Shown piece after piece: positions 22,799 through 28,777 of a stretch of DNA of 31,510 nt. A model generated the notes under the pieces. The model was not told the origin of the DNA. It searched no databases and saw only the letters and a list, made by a program, of their open reading frames with translations. A program made the position numbers and the translations under genes. Source of the DNA: a virus. The stretch lies in the IMG/VR virus record IMGVR_UViG_3300042477_000469, positions 1-31,510 of that record; one strand, 5' to 3'. Positions within the stretch are counted from its first letter, which is position 1. Each line of letters starts with the position of its first letter.

Positions 22799-22804
22799 TT
22801 GACA
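22799..22804 (+). promoter_or_regulatory. TTGACA start-proximal element (22819 gene)
   Basis: This TTGACA lies in an intergenic gap and ends 14 nt before the ATG at 22819. No Shine-Dalgarno sequence and no -10 box are visible. Confidence 0.5.
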
Positions 22805-22818
22805 CATACGGCGTAGCA

Positions 22819-23616
22819 ATGGCCCGCATTTTACTGGTCGTCAGTGACCTGCACTGTGGGTCTGAGGTGGGGCTTATGCCGCCCGACACCACCGTCCGCA
22901 CCGGGAACAAAATCTCCTTTGGCGGGAACGTGCACCAGGAGTGGCTGTGGGCGTGCTGGACGGACCTCCAAGCGCAGTTTGCCCGGATCCGCGGCAAGGA
23001 TAAGTACGCCCTTCTGCTTAACGGGGACCTCACGGAAGGCATTCACCACAAATCCATCGAAAGCCTTACGCAATCCATCGAGGATCACGCCAACATGGCG
23101 ATCGAGGCCGTGGGCGGTCTGGCTGCCAAGGCTCACAAAACCTTCGTCACGCTGGGCACGGAGGTGCACACCGGCCTGATCGAGCATTACATAGCAAAGA
23201 AGATCGGGGCCGAGGGCAAGGGGGCGAAGGCCAAGTGGCTTTTCCGTATGGCCGGATGTCTGGTGGATGTCACCCACCACATCGGCGTGACCAGCCGTGC
23301 CTATCTGGAGGCGACCAGCCTTTCCATCACCATGGGCAACGCCCGCCTCAACAGCATGCGCTGCGGCCAGGAGCCGGCCCGGATCTACTTGCGCGGGCAC
23401 CGGCACACCGGGGGCTGGTTCTCGGACGGGCAGGGGATGATCGGAGTCACCGGCGGATGGCAGTTTTTGACCCGCTACGGCCGCAAGGTCGTGCCGGACG
23501 CCATCCCCAGGCCCAGCGCCATGGTGCTGGACTGGCGACGTAAGCGGGACGGGGAGCTCCCGGAAGTAACGGAGATCGTGTTTACCCCGGATCAGGATGA
23601 AATCACCACAGTATAA
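22819..23616 (+). CDS. Calcineurin-like metallophosphoesterase
   Basis: This 265-aa protein contains the metal motifs of the superfamily in order: SDLHCG (D10, H12), LLNGDLTEG (68-70 NGD), GTEVH at 113-117 in place of the usual GNHE, a THHIG segment and GHRHTGG near residue 193. Such enzymes hydrolyse phosphomonoesters, phosphodiesters or nucleic acids with two metals. Phage copies often lie near replication or DNA metabolism genes, but this one sits between lysis and lysogeny genes beside a nucleotide-hydrolase-like neighbour. The substrate is unknown. Translation likely starts at ATG 22819 with the TTGACA element 14 nt upstream. Confidence 0.85.
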   Translation: MARILLVVSDLHCGSEVGLMPPDTTVRTGNKISFGGNVHQEWLWACWTDLQAQFARIRGKDKYALLLNGDLTEGIHHKSIESLTQSIEDHANMAIEAVGGLAAKAHKTFVTLGTEVHTGLIEHYIAKKIGAEGKGAKAKWLFRMAGCLVDVTHHIGVTSRAYLEATSLSITMGNARLNSMRCGQEPARIYLRGHRHTGGWFSDGQGMIGVTGGWQFLTRYGRKVVPDAIPRPSAMVLDWRRKRDGELPEVTEIVFTPDQDEITTV

Positions 23617-23890
23617 GCCGGAGGACCTGCAGGCCAGCGCCTGGCGGGCTGCCTTTAAAAAGGTGAACCAAAGCCAAGCGGAGTTAATCCCGCCGGGCTG
23701 GCATACGCCGGATGAAATCGCGGAGAAGCTGGGGTACTGCAAAGAGGTGGCCATGCAGAAGTGCCGGGAGATGGCCAAGGTGGGGATGGTGGAGCGGCGG
23801 GATTTTAAGGTGGCGTGGGGCCACATCGTGCGGCCGCGTCCGCACTATCGGCTGGTCAACAATCCGGCTCGTGGCCGTAAGCCCGGATAA
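23597..23890 (+). CDS. Winged-helix DNA-binding protein
   Basis: This 97-aa protein overlaps the phosphoesterase gene by 20 nt. Residues 34-75 form a helix-turn-helix with wing: GWHTPDEIAEKLGYCKEVAMQKCREMAKVGMVERRDF. The basic C-terminus (RGRKPG) fits DNA binding. It may be a transcriptional regulator of late genes or of its neighbours. Its 3' end overlaps the convergent minus-strand membrane protein gene by 35 bp, with no terminator visible between them. Confidence 0.6.
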   Translation: MKSPQYKPEDLQASAWRAAFKKVNQSQAELIPPGWHTPDEIAEKLGYCKEVAMQKCREMAKVGMVERRDFKVAWGHIVRPRPHYRLVNNPARGRKPG

Positions 23891-24086
23891 GCTGGCGCAG
23901 CAGGTTATTGGTGCGCTTGGTCTCGGTGATTTGTTCGTCCGCCTTGTCTTTTAGATCCTGCAAAAGGTGGCGGCACTTGTAGACGTAGTAGGGCATTAGG
24001 ATGGCCATGACGGCCAGCACGATCAGGCCGATCAGGATCGGCAGAAAGAACAGCGTCCAAGCCCCGTCAGCCGCTTCGGCAATCAT
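23856..24086 (-). CDS. Small membrane protein, minus-strand operon
   Basis: This 76-aa protein has a strong hydrophobic segment (LFFLPILIGLIVLAVMAILM, residues 12-31) and a charged C-terminal coil (CRHLLQDLKDKADEQITETKR). It is the second gene of a two-gene leftward operon, coupled by ATGA to the ribbon-helix-helix gene upstream. Membrane proteins expressed from a lysogeny region often protect the lysogen (superinfection exclusion), which is a hypothesis here. It has no recognised family. Confidence 0.6.
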   Translation of the reverse strand: MIAEAADGAWTLFFLPILIGLIVLAVMAILMPYYVYKCRHLLQDLKDKADEQITETKRTNNLLRQLIRAYGHEPDC

Positions 24087-24292
24087 ATCCCTTTTGTCCT
24101 AATTTTTGCCCGTGACCGACCGACCGCATATTTCGCAGGGGTCTCGTGGAGGGCGTTTCCCAGGTTAATCTCCCTTACCAAAAGCATGGTGACCAAGGCA
24201 GACAGGCTGACGCCCGTTCTTTTTGCGTGGCCTTCCGCCCTCCGCTTGACGACAGGATCGATGGTTAAGGTTGTCTTTTCCTTTTTCAGCAT
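24083..24292 (-). CDS. Ribbon-helix-helix repressor-like protein
   Basis: This 69-aa protein of the Arc/CopG type has the DNA-contacting strand KTTLTIDP (5-12), helix 1 VVKRRAEGHAKRTGV and helix 2 SLSALVTMLLVREI, then a basic tail. Such dimers bind short palindromes. The start codon lies 9 bp from an ACGTAT-N3-ATACGT inverted repeat, so it probably controls its own leftward transcription and that of the opposed gene. Its nearest relative in the window is the 24389-24556 product. It could be a lysogeny repressor, or an antitoxin without a visible toxin. Confidence 0.8.
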   Translation of the reverse strand: MLKKEKTTLTIDPVVKRRAEGHAKRTGVSLSALVTMLLVREINLGNALHETPAKYAVGRSRAKIRTKGI

Positions 24293-24300
24293 ATCAACGG

Positions 24301-24317
24301 TACGTATAAAATACGTA
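24301..24317. promoter_or_regulatory. Inverted-repeat operator O1 (TACGTAT-AAA-ATACGTA)
   Basis: This is a perfect 7-bp inverted repeat with a 3-bp centre. It lies 9 bp upstream of the leftward ribbon-helix-helix gene and would overlap its promoter region. The core ACGTAT-N3-ATACGT is repeated at 24363-24377. It is a good match to the short palindromes bound by Arc-type repressors. Confidence 0.75.
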
Positions 24318-24362
24318 TCCAGTCAAGGGCTCAAAAAAAAATTACAAAAAGGTCTTGCCAAC

Positions 24363-24377
24363 ACGTATACCATACGT
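24363..24377. promoter_or_regulatory. Inverted-repeat operator O2 (ACGTAT-ACC-ATACGT)
   Basis: This 6-bp inverted repeat has a 3-bp centre and the same arms and spacing as the operator 61 bp away (centre to centre). It lies 12 bp before the start of the rightward ribbon-helix-helix gene and just downstream of a TTGCCA that could be its -35 box. Two equally built operators flanking divergent starts suggest a switch. Confidence 0.75.
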
Positions 24378-24388
24378 ATTGAAGACGC

Positions 24389-24556
24389 GTGGCACGAGGA
24401 ACCCTAAACGGCAGGCGGGCGGAAAAAATTACGCTGACCATTCCTGCCTCGGTAAAAAAATCGGCTTTCCGTCATGCCGCTAAAAAGAGAATTTCGTTAA
24501 GCCAGCTCGTCACTCATCTCATCGCACGCGAGGTGGGGAATGGAAAAACAAGATAG
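24389..24556 (+). CDS. Ribbon-helix-helix protein, divergent partner
   Basis: This 55-aa protein starts at GTG 24389, the only ATG/GTG/TTG start that fits before the domain because an in-frame TGA lies at 24380. The sequence EKITLTIPASVKKSAFRHAA followed by KKRISLSQLVTHLIAREVG has strand, helix 1 and helix 2 of the Arc/CopG fold and aligns with the opposite-strand protein (TLTI, SLSxLVTxLxxRE shared). It is therefore a paralogous divergent regulator. It precedes the excisionase-like gene by 6 bp and may regulate it. Being very short, it is easily missed by gene finders. Confidence 0.75.
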   Translation: MARGTLNGRRAEKITLTIPASVKKSAFRHAAKKRISLSQLVTHLIAREVGNGKTR

Positions 24557-24562
24557 TCGTTT

Positions 24563-24946
24563 ATGATATCGGGGGCTTTCAACGGTGACGGTGCCATGGG
24601 AAACGGGAGGCCCCCGCATGCAGAATATCTGTCTGCCGCTCTGGCGAAGCGCGCTTTTAACCAGGCGATGAAACTGAAAGAGCTGGCGGCAGCTTACGGG
24701 ATTGCCTACGGCAAGATGCGCCGGATGTCTTTGGAGCCTGGGTTCCCCATCGTGCTGGGCGTGGTAGTGCCGGGGGATTTTGACCGCTGGCGGGCGGAGG
24801 CGGCTGGCCGGCGTCCACAAACCGGCGCAAATCCTCTACCTCGTGCCGGACGTACATCTCGTGAACTAGCTCTGAACCGTGGTTTAACAGCCGCATGGCC
24901 GCACCTATTGGCACACCTGCCCGGCGCAGATTCGACGCGCGCGTAA
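24563..24946 (+). CDS. Excisionase-like / AlpA-type small DNA-binding protein
   Basis: This 127-aa protein starts at ATG 24563 (ATG 24596 is an alternative). Residues about 35-80 resemble excisionase/AlpA winged helices: MKLKELAAAYGIAYGKMRRM followed by LEPGFPIVLGVVVPGDFDRW, the usual FPxxxG...xxxxxxW ending. The last 45 residues are antisense to the catalytic domain of the integrase and are probably non-conserved. Position beside the integrase and after a repressor-like gene supports a role in excision. Convergent overlap with the integrase is about 290 bp. Confidence 0.6.
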   Translation: MISGAFNGDGAMGNGRPPHAEYLSAALAKRAFNQAMKLKELAAAYGIAYGKMRRMSLEPGFPIVLGVVVPGDFDRWRAEAAGRRPQTGANPLPRAGRTSRELALNRGLTAAWPHLLAHLPGADSTRA

Positions 24947-25817
24947 CCCGGAGGCAGTGAAAACAGTGCAAATACAGCCCCAGCCTATCAAAGACCGGTC
25001 GAAAGTAGGTGGACGCCTTGGCCGGCAGACGGCAGGTGATCGGCAGCCCAGCCTTTTTCATGGCCGTAAGCATGGGCCGCAAGGTGGCCGGGATGGGCAC
25101 GGTAAAGGATTTGGCCGCCCCGCCTTTGGGGGAGGGGAATGTGATCGTGCCGTTATCCAAGTCCACACAGCGCAGGGGGATTTGGGTTTCCGCCAAGCGA
25201 CAGCCTGTGGCCAGGGAAATCTCAAAGGCCACGCGCATCCACTCCTTTCCGGCCGGCAGATTGGCCAAGGCAATGCGGACGCGGTCAATCTGCTCCGGGC
25301 TAAAGACCGGCTTAATCCTGCGCGGCTCGGCGTATTTAAGGCGGTAGTCGTCGAGCTCTCGGGTATGGATGCGGCCCAGCAGCCGGCCCTGGCGGTGGAT
25401 CCATTTCATGATTTTAATGTCTCGCAGGGCTTGGTTGCGGTGGACGGACCGGCCGGAGACCCGCCGGTCTGGAGAGATGCGCCACGGGATATACATTTCT
25501 GCCATCGCCGGGGTGAACTGCTCGGAGGTGATGCCTTGCTCCGTCATGAACAGCTGAAGCCAACGCCAGGAGTTTCGGTAATGGATCATGGTGGAGTGCA
25601 CGGCGGGGTAGCTCTGAATATGCGGCAGGATCCAGTCGTCCCGGGCCACCGGCCGCTTTTCGCGTACCGAAAGGCCGGCCGCTTCCTCAATGGCTCGGGC
25701 CCGGTGCAGAGGATTACCCACCAGCCAGCGCGTGCCCTTGGATCGCCACTGTCCGGTAGGGGATTTGAACCGCAGCCAGTACCAGGGCGAGTCTTTCCGG
25801 GCAAAAATCGAAGCCAT
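24657..25817 (-). CDS. int: Tyrosine integrase
   Basis: This 386-aa site-specific recombinase would insert and remove the phage genome at an attachment site. The catalytic set is present: R207 (TGCRLAE), K231 (SPKGG), H287-C-L-R290 (HCLR), H313 (LNHGS) and nucleophile Y322 (HEMYVRH). The N-terminal arm-binding part is basic with WYWLRFKSPTGQWRSKGT, and a core-binding domain spans about 60-160. About 48 residues after the core form a Pro/Ser/Arg-rich tail antisense to the excisionase-like domain and may be dispensable. Transcription runs leftward from the attP-like sequence. There is no clear Shine-Dalgarno; TTGATA lies 10 nt before the ATG. Confidence 0.95.
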   Translation of the reverse strand: MASIFARKDSPWYWLRFKSPTGQWRSKGTRWLVGNPLHRARAIEEAAGLSVREKRPVARDDWILPHIQSYPAVHSTMIHYRNSWRWLQLFMTEQGITSEQFTPAMAEMYIPWRISPDRRVSGRSVHRNQALRDIKIMKWIHRQGRLLGRIHTRELDDYRLKYAEPRRIKPVFSPEQIDRVRIALANLPAGKEWMRVAFEISLATGCRLAETQIPLRCVDLDNGTITFPSPKGGAAKSFTVPIPATLRPMLTAMKKAGLPITCRLPAKASTYFRPVFDRLGLYLHCFHCLRVTRASNLRRAGVPIGAAMRLLNHGSELVHEMYVRHEVEDLRRFVDAGQPPPPASGQNPPALPRPARWGTQAPKTSGASCRRQSRKLPPALSVSSPG

Positions 25818-25868
25818 CGGACAAGCGTATCAAATCGCTTAAATCCGCAAGATAAATAAGAGAACCCG

Positions 25869-26264
25869 ATGGAACTAATTAACCAAAACAACTCTTATCA
25901 TCGTCCTCGGGGGTTCAAATCCCTCCACTGCCACGGTTGGAATGACAGGAAGTTACGCAAGGGACGTGACAACAGCGTAACAAACAAGATTCATGACGGC
26001 GGATTTCGCCTCCTAATCGTCGCGCTCTGTGCGCGCGCGTTTATCGACCGCCGCCTGTTTGGCCTACGCAAGCCGGTGCCGTGTGTCCGGATCCAGCAAG
26101 AGTCTTTAACGGACCTGGAGTACTTCATTCACCGCCTTGCCCCCGTTCTCTGGGACATGGCGGGGCTGTGCCGCCTTAACGGTGACTATGCGCTGCGCCG
26201 CTGCCGCCAGCCGGCCAAGGGCTTCCCTGTAACGATTGGACTAACCACAGGAGGTACAGCATGA
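25869..26264 (+). CDS. Uncertain ORF spanning the attP-like site
   Basis: A frame of 131 codons from ATG 25869 runs through the tRNA-like 3' sequence and ends at TGA 26262-26264, overlapping the next ATG (ATGA). The coupling supports translation of its 3' part. The N-terminal 25-30 residues derive from the attP sequence and would be cut off by integration, so the real start may be internal; no in-frame start with a Shine-Dalgarno was found. The C-terminal part (LTDLEYFIHRLAPVLWDMAGL and YALRRCRQPAKGF) looks protein-like. No family is recognised. This stretch (about 25935-26260) would otherwise be the early-operon leader. Confidence 0.35.
   Translation: MELINQNNSYHRPRGFKSLHCHGWNDRKLRKGRDNSVTNKIHDGGFRLLIVALCARAFIDRRLFGLRKPVPCVRIQQESLTDLEYFIHRLAPVLWDMAGLCRLNGDYALRRCRQPAKGFPVTIGLTTGGTA
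25901..25934 (+). other. attP-like core: tRNA/tmRNA 3' end mimic
   Basis: The sequence contains a T-arm: stem GGGGG (25909-25913), loop TTCAAAT (the TTCRANY consensus, 25914-25920), stem CCCTC (25921-25925), then an acceptor-like CACTGCC and A. There is no matching 5' half or anticodon stem in the window, so it is only the 3' end of a tRNA or tmRNA, as found when a phage carries the end of the gene it integrates into. It lies 84 bp upstream of the integrase start. The host gene type cannot be decided here. Confidence 0.75.
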
Positions 26265-26413
26265 CGTGGGAAATCATAAAAAACATGGCCCAGCTGGTGG
26301 CGATTGCCACGGGATGGGCCCTAATTGTCGGCGCGGCTTGGGGGCTTATTGCTTTTGCCTTTTCTTTTGCCGCTTGGGCAATCCGTAAAACCATTGAGGA
26401 GGCCCGCAAATGA
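26261..26413 (+). CDS. Small membrane protein, early operon
   Basis: This 50-aa protein has a strong AGGAGGT Shine-Dalgarno 6 nt before the ATG. A hydrophobic segment from LVAIATGWALIVGAAWGLIAFAF (about residues 12-34, cited in part) gives one membrane-spanning region with short charged ends (MTWEIIKNM and RKTIEEARK). It is the first gene with a good ribosome site in the early operon. Function is unknown; early phage membrane peptides can interfere with host or with superinfecting phage. Confidence 0.6.
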   Translation: MTWEIIKNMAQLVAIATGWALIVGAAWGLIAFAFSFAAWAIRKTIEEARK

Positions 26414-26613
26414 GTGAGGCCGAAAAGCATCTGGTCATTGAAAACATGATCGCCGGACTGGTTGCCAAGTTTAACGCCACGCCGGATCTGGCGCGGCATG
26501 AACACGAAACCATGGATCCAGACGCATTGCGGGACTTAGTGGCCAAGCGGCCAGAGGAACCGGCTCCGGTGGGTTACGAGCACTTTGAACACCTGCGAGA
26601 GGAGGGAGCATGA
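26410..26613 (+). CDS. Small acidic early protein
   Basis: This 67-aa acidic protein overlaps its neighbours at both ends by ATGA. It is largely helical (EAEKHLVIENMIAGLVAKFN) with a His/Glu-rich C-terminus (GYEHFEHLREEGA). No family is recognised. The coupling in a row of tiny genes supports translation. Confidence 0.55.
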   Translation: MSEAEKHLVIENMIAGLVAKFNATPDLARHEHETMDPDALRDLVAKRPEEPAPVGYEHFEHLREEGA

Positions 26614-26780
26614 GCCTGACCACTAGACTCATGGCCTTCGCCGGATTCGTGACGATTGCAGATACAGGACGGGCGGTGCACGTGATCATTGACCGGCGCA
26701 AAAAAAACGCCCGGCTTAGACCGCACGATTCGCTCCGCGGCTACTACAAAAAGCTTAAGCACGTGGAGAAGGGCCGATGA
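26610..26780 (+). CDS. Small basic early protein
   Basis: This 56-aa protein has an uncharged N-terminus (LMAFAGFVTIADTGRAV) and a strongly basic C-terminus (RRKKNARLRPHDSLRGYY and KLKHVEKGR). It has GGAGGGA as a Shine-Dalgarno and ATGA overlaps on both sides. It could be a weak DNA- or RNA-binding peptide, or an inner-membrane peptide with a cytoplasmic basic tail. No family is recognised. Confidence 0.55.
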   Translation: MSLTTRLMAFAGFVTIADTGRAVHVIIDRRKKNARLRPHDSLRGYYKKLKHVEKGR

Positions 26781-26983
26781 TTGAGCCAACTAACGTAAGG
26801 GATTTGGAGCAGGAGGGTGTGCTGGGAAACATCAACCTATCGCAAAGCTGGAGTGCCGGGGTACAGGACGCGTTCCTCAATGCCCGGCGGGACATCTTAA
26901 TCCAGGGACTGGTCGCCCGAGTGGAGCGGCTGGAGGAGGTCTTGGCGGACTTCATCAGAAAACAAAAAGGAGGGCAACCGTGA
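26777..26983 (+). CDS. Small helical early protein
   Basis: This 68-aa protein carries a predicted coiled coil in its second half (ILIQGLVARVERLEEVLADF). It has ATGA overlap upstream and GTGA overlap downstream. No family is recognised. A coiled-coil adaptor or oligomeric regulator is possible. Confidence 0.55.
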   Translation: MIEPTNVRDLEQEGVLGNINLSQSWSAGVQDAFLNARRDILIQGLVARVERLEEVLADFIRKQKGGQP

Positions 26984-27078
26984 GTGAACTAGAACTAATC
27001 GTAAGACTAATTATTCCGGCCGCGGCGGTGGCGATATTCGCCATGGCATGGCCGGTAATCAAAAGCTGGGACGTCTGA
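26980..27078 (+). CDS. 32-aa membrane micropeptide
   Basis: This is a 32-residue frame from GTG 26980 with AGGAGG 5-10 nt upstream. It encodes one hydrophobic helix, LELIVRLIIPAAAVAIFAMA, then WPVIKSWDV. It overlaps the previous stop (GTGA) and the next start (TGATG). Size and composition fit a single-span membrane peptide. Its function is unknown, and it is short enough that non-coding status cannot be excluded. Confidence 0.5.
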   Translation: MSELELIVRLIIPAAAVAIFAMAWPVIKSWDV

Positions 27079-27590
27079 TGAGCTGGAGCGGCCCCCACTG
27101 TGATGCGGCGGAAAGGCCGGAGGCCAGCCATACCCCCGATATGGCTGCTCTTTGCGATAACCCCGTTGAAGCCCTGTACAGGGAAGCAACGGAATCGTAC
27201 TCCGGTGGGGGTCTGCCCGCTTTTGAGTCTTGGCTCAAGGTAACAACGGCAGACCAAGCCAGGCAGCTGACGATAGAAACTTTGTCCCGCGTGCTTCCGA
27301 TGCTGGTGAAGCCTGGAAACGTGAGGCTGCGGGTCTACGCGCTGATGTTTGCCATTAACAGCGATGCGTTAAACGGAGTATGGACGCAGACGGCTGCAGC
27401 AAAGGAAATGGGAGTGACGCGGGCGGCGGTAAGCAAACAGGTGCAGTGGTGGTTGGATTTCTTGGGATTCCGGCGCAACGCGCACACCAAAAGTGCGGAG
27501 GCGGTGGAGTCATATAGGACAGTGCAGCGCGAGCGGCACTGGAGACGGCAATCAATCGGAAAAAAAGGAGGGAAAAATGCAAATCATTGA
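27078..27590 (+). CDS. Helix-turn-helix replication or regulatory protein
   Basis: This 170-aa protein starts at ATG 27078 overlapping the micropeptide stop; the frame continues 30 bp upstream but without a better start. Residues about 120-145 form a helix-turn-helix: WTQTAAAKEMGVTRAAVSKQVQWW. The C-terminus is basic and Lys/Gly-rich (SIGKKGGKNANH). The N-terminal half is helical and lacks known motifs. It may initiate or regulate replication, given the downstream primase and helicase. Its 3' end overlaps the start of the next gene by 14 nt. Confidence 0.6.
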   Translation: MSWSGPHCDAAERPEASHTPDMAALCDNPVEALYREATESYSGGGLPAFESWLKVTTADQARQLTIETLSRVLPMLVKPGNVRLRVYALMFAINSDALNGVWTQTAAAKEMGVTRAAVSKQVQWWLDFLGFRRNAHTKSAEAVESYRTVQRERHWRRQSIGKKGGKNANH

Positions 27591-28209
27591 ACTAAAGCGC
27601 TTGGACCGTGAGGGCCGGGCGGTGGAAAAGGTGCCCGGGGTGCGGATTACGCCCAACGGGCTGGTGTTTGAAAAGGCGTTGAACATTGAGCAGTGGAAGG
27701 AGGTCGGCCGCTGGCTGCAGAGCTGTCGCCGGGCGCAGACTTGGCTGGACGCGGACTGGCTAAACTACGGCAAGAAGTCCTACGAGGCGGAGGATCTGCA
27801 GGAGGCCTTGGATCAGCTGGAGTTTAACTTTGGACCCAAGACAGAGGCGTTGGTGGCGTTGGGAACAGTCCCAATTGAGAAGCGGCGGCCGGAACTGACG
27901 GCGGCGCACTACCTGGAGCTGCAGAAACTTAAAACAACGAAAGATCAGGACAAGTGGGCCAAGCTGGCGGTGGCGGAAAAACTAACTCCTAACGATCTAA
28001 AGCGATCCATTGCTTCTGGTGAGGTGGTGCGCGGCTCGGACGAAAGATCCAGCGGAATCTGGACGCTGCAAGCCTGGGTGACGGAGTTTGAAATCTGGAA
28101 ACGAGATCTGCCGGAAGGATGGCAGCATGACGCAAGCTGGCACCGGATGGTCCGGGACTGGATCAAGCCGGTGATTGAGTTTGTCGAAACCGTAAAAGCC
28201 AAGGACTAG
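27577..28209 (+). CDS. ParB/KorB-like putative DNA-binding protein
   Basis: This 210-aa protein has the best Shine-Dalgarno of the operon (AAAGGAGGG, 3 nt from the A-run before ATG 27577). It contains LVFEKALNIEQWKEVGRWLQ, then a DWLNYGKKSYEA segment, then ELTAAHYLELQKLKT and PNDLKRSIASGE. The order LSxEEW..GR, DWLxYG, RRxELxxxHHxEVxxL, VxxLR is a widespread plasmid and phage pattern of unproven function, likely a helix-turn-helix DNA binder that may take part in replication or partition. It lies upstream of the primase and helicase genes. Confidence 0.6.
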   Translation: MQIIELKRLDREGRAVEKVPGVRITPNGLVFEKALNIEQWKEVGRWLQSCRRAQTWLDADWLNYGKKSYEAEDLQEALDQLEFNFGPKTEALVALGTVPIEKRRPELTAAHYLELQKLKTTKDQDKWAKLAVAEKLTPNDLKRSIASGEVVRGSDERSSGIWTLQAWVTEFEIWKRDLPEGWQHDASWHRMVRDWIKPVIEFVETVKAKD

Positions 28210-28428
28210 GTGCCGGATCTGGTTTGGTGGCGTGACGTGCTCGGCACGTTACGGGGGACGCTTGTGCGCATCCGGGAAGCTACGGCCAACCCGGATGTCC
28301 GCACGGCCATCGCCTTGGTGGATGCATTGCTACTGATGTCTGGAACAAAAAAGGAGGACGATAATGGACAACAAGTTAATCGAGGCGGCGAAAAACTACC
28401 GCCTAACTTTGCTGGAAAAGAAGTCTGA
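28210..28428 (+). CDS. Small protein with overlapping 3' end
   Basis: This 72-aa frame starts at GTG 28210 directly after the preceding TAG, with AAGGA just upstream. The first 45 residues (VWWRDVLGTLRGTLVRIREAT and ALVDALLLMSG) look like a helical domain. The last 22 residues run inside the next gene in another frame (65-nt overlap) and contain no notable pattern. No family is recognised. Confidence 0.4.
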   Translation: MPDLVWWRDVLGTLRGTLVRIREATANPDVRTAIALVDALLLMSGTKKEDDNGQQVNRGGEKLPPNFAGKEV

Positions 28429-28777
28429 GCATTACGAAAGGGAGCTGGAAAAGATCAGGCAAATGCTGGCGCAGCTAAGCCAAGAGGCAGTGCTGCGATC
28501 TGCCCTCAAGAGGCCTGAGCTAGCCCTGCCAGTCTTAGAGGTGCCAAAGGAAATCAGCTATCGACCGGAAAACGGTAAAAAGCAGCGCAATCGCACAACG
28601 CACGTGGTCGCGCAGCGCTGGGAATTTTGGCGCAAGCAGTATGAAGCGGGCATGACGGTATCCATGATCGCCAAGGCCTGGGACTGTGATCATGCCACGG
28701 TGTGCAACGCCAGAAGGTGCGGATGGAAACCATCCATCCGTGGGAAGCGGCGTGGATTTTTGGTCAAGTCATGCTGA
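28364..28777 (+). CDS. Small helix-turn-helix protein
   Basis: This 137-aa protein has an excellent Shine-Dalgarno (AAGGAGGACG before ATG 28364). It has an N-terminal coiled coil (KKSEHYERELEKIRQMLAQL) and a C-terminal helix-turn-helix: YEAGMTVSMIAKAWDCDHAT followed by CNARRCGWKPSIRGKRRGF, a basic recognition and tail region. It resembles short phage regulators. The stop overlaps the primase ATG. Confidence 0.6.
   Translation: MDNKLIEAAKNYRLTLLEKKSEHYERELEKIRQMLAQLSQEAVLRSALKRPELALPVLEVPKEISYRPENGKKQRNRTTHVVAQRWEFWRKQYEAGMTVSMIAKAWDCDHATVCNARRCGWKPSIRGKRRGFLVKSC

Noticed and set aside
24957-25859. 300-codon plus-strand ORF antisense to integrase
   Set aside because: Lies fully within the integrase; Gly/Arg/Asp-rich shadow without motifs.
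25890-25940. Complete tRNA gene
   Set aside because: Only a T-arm and acceptor-like 3' end are present; no D-arm or anticodon arm lies upstream.
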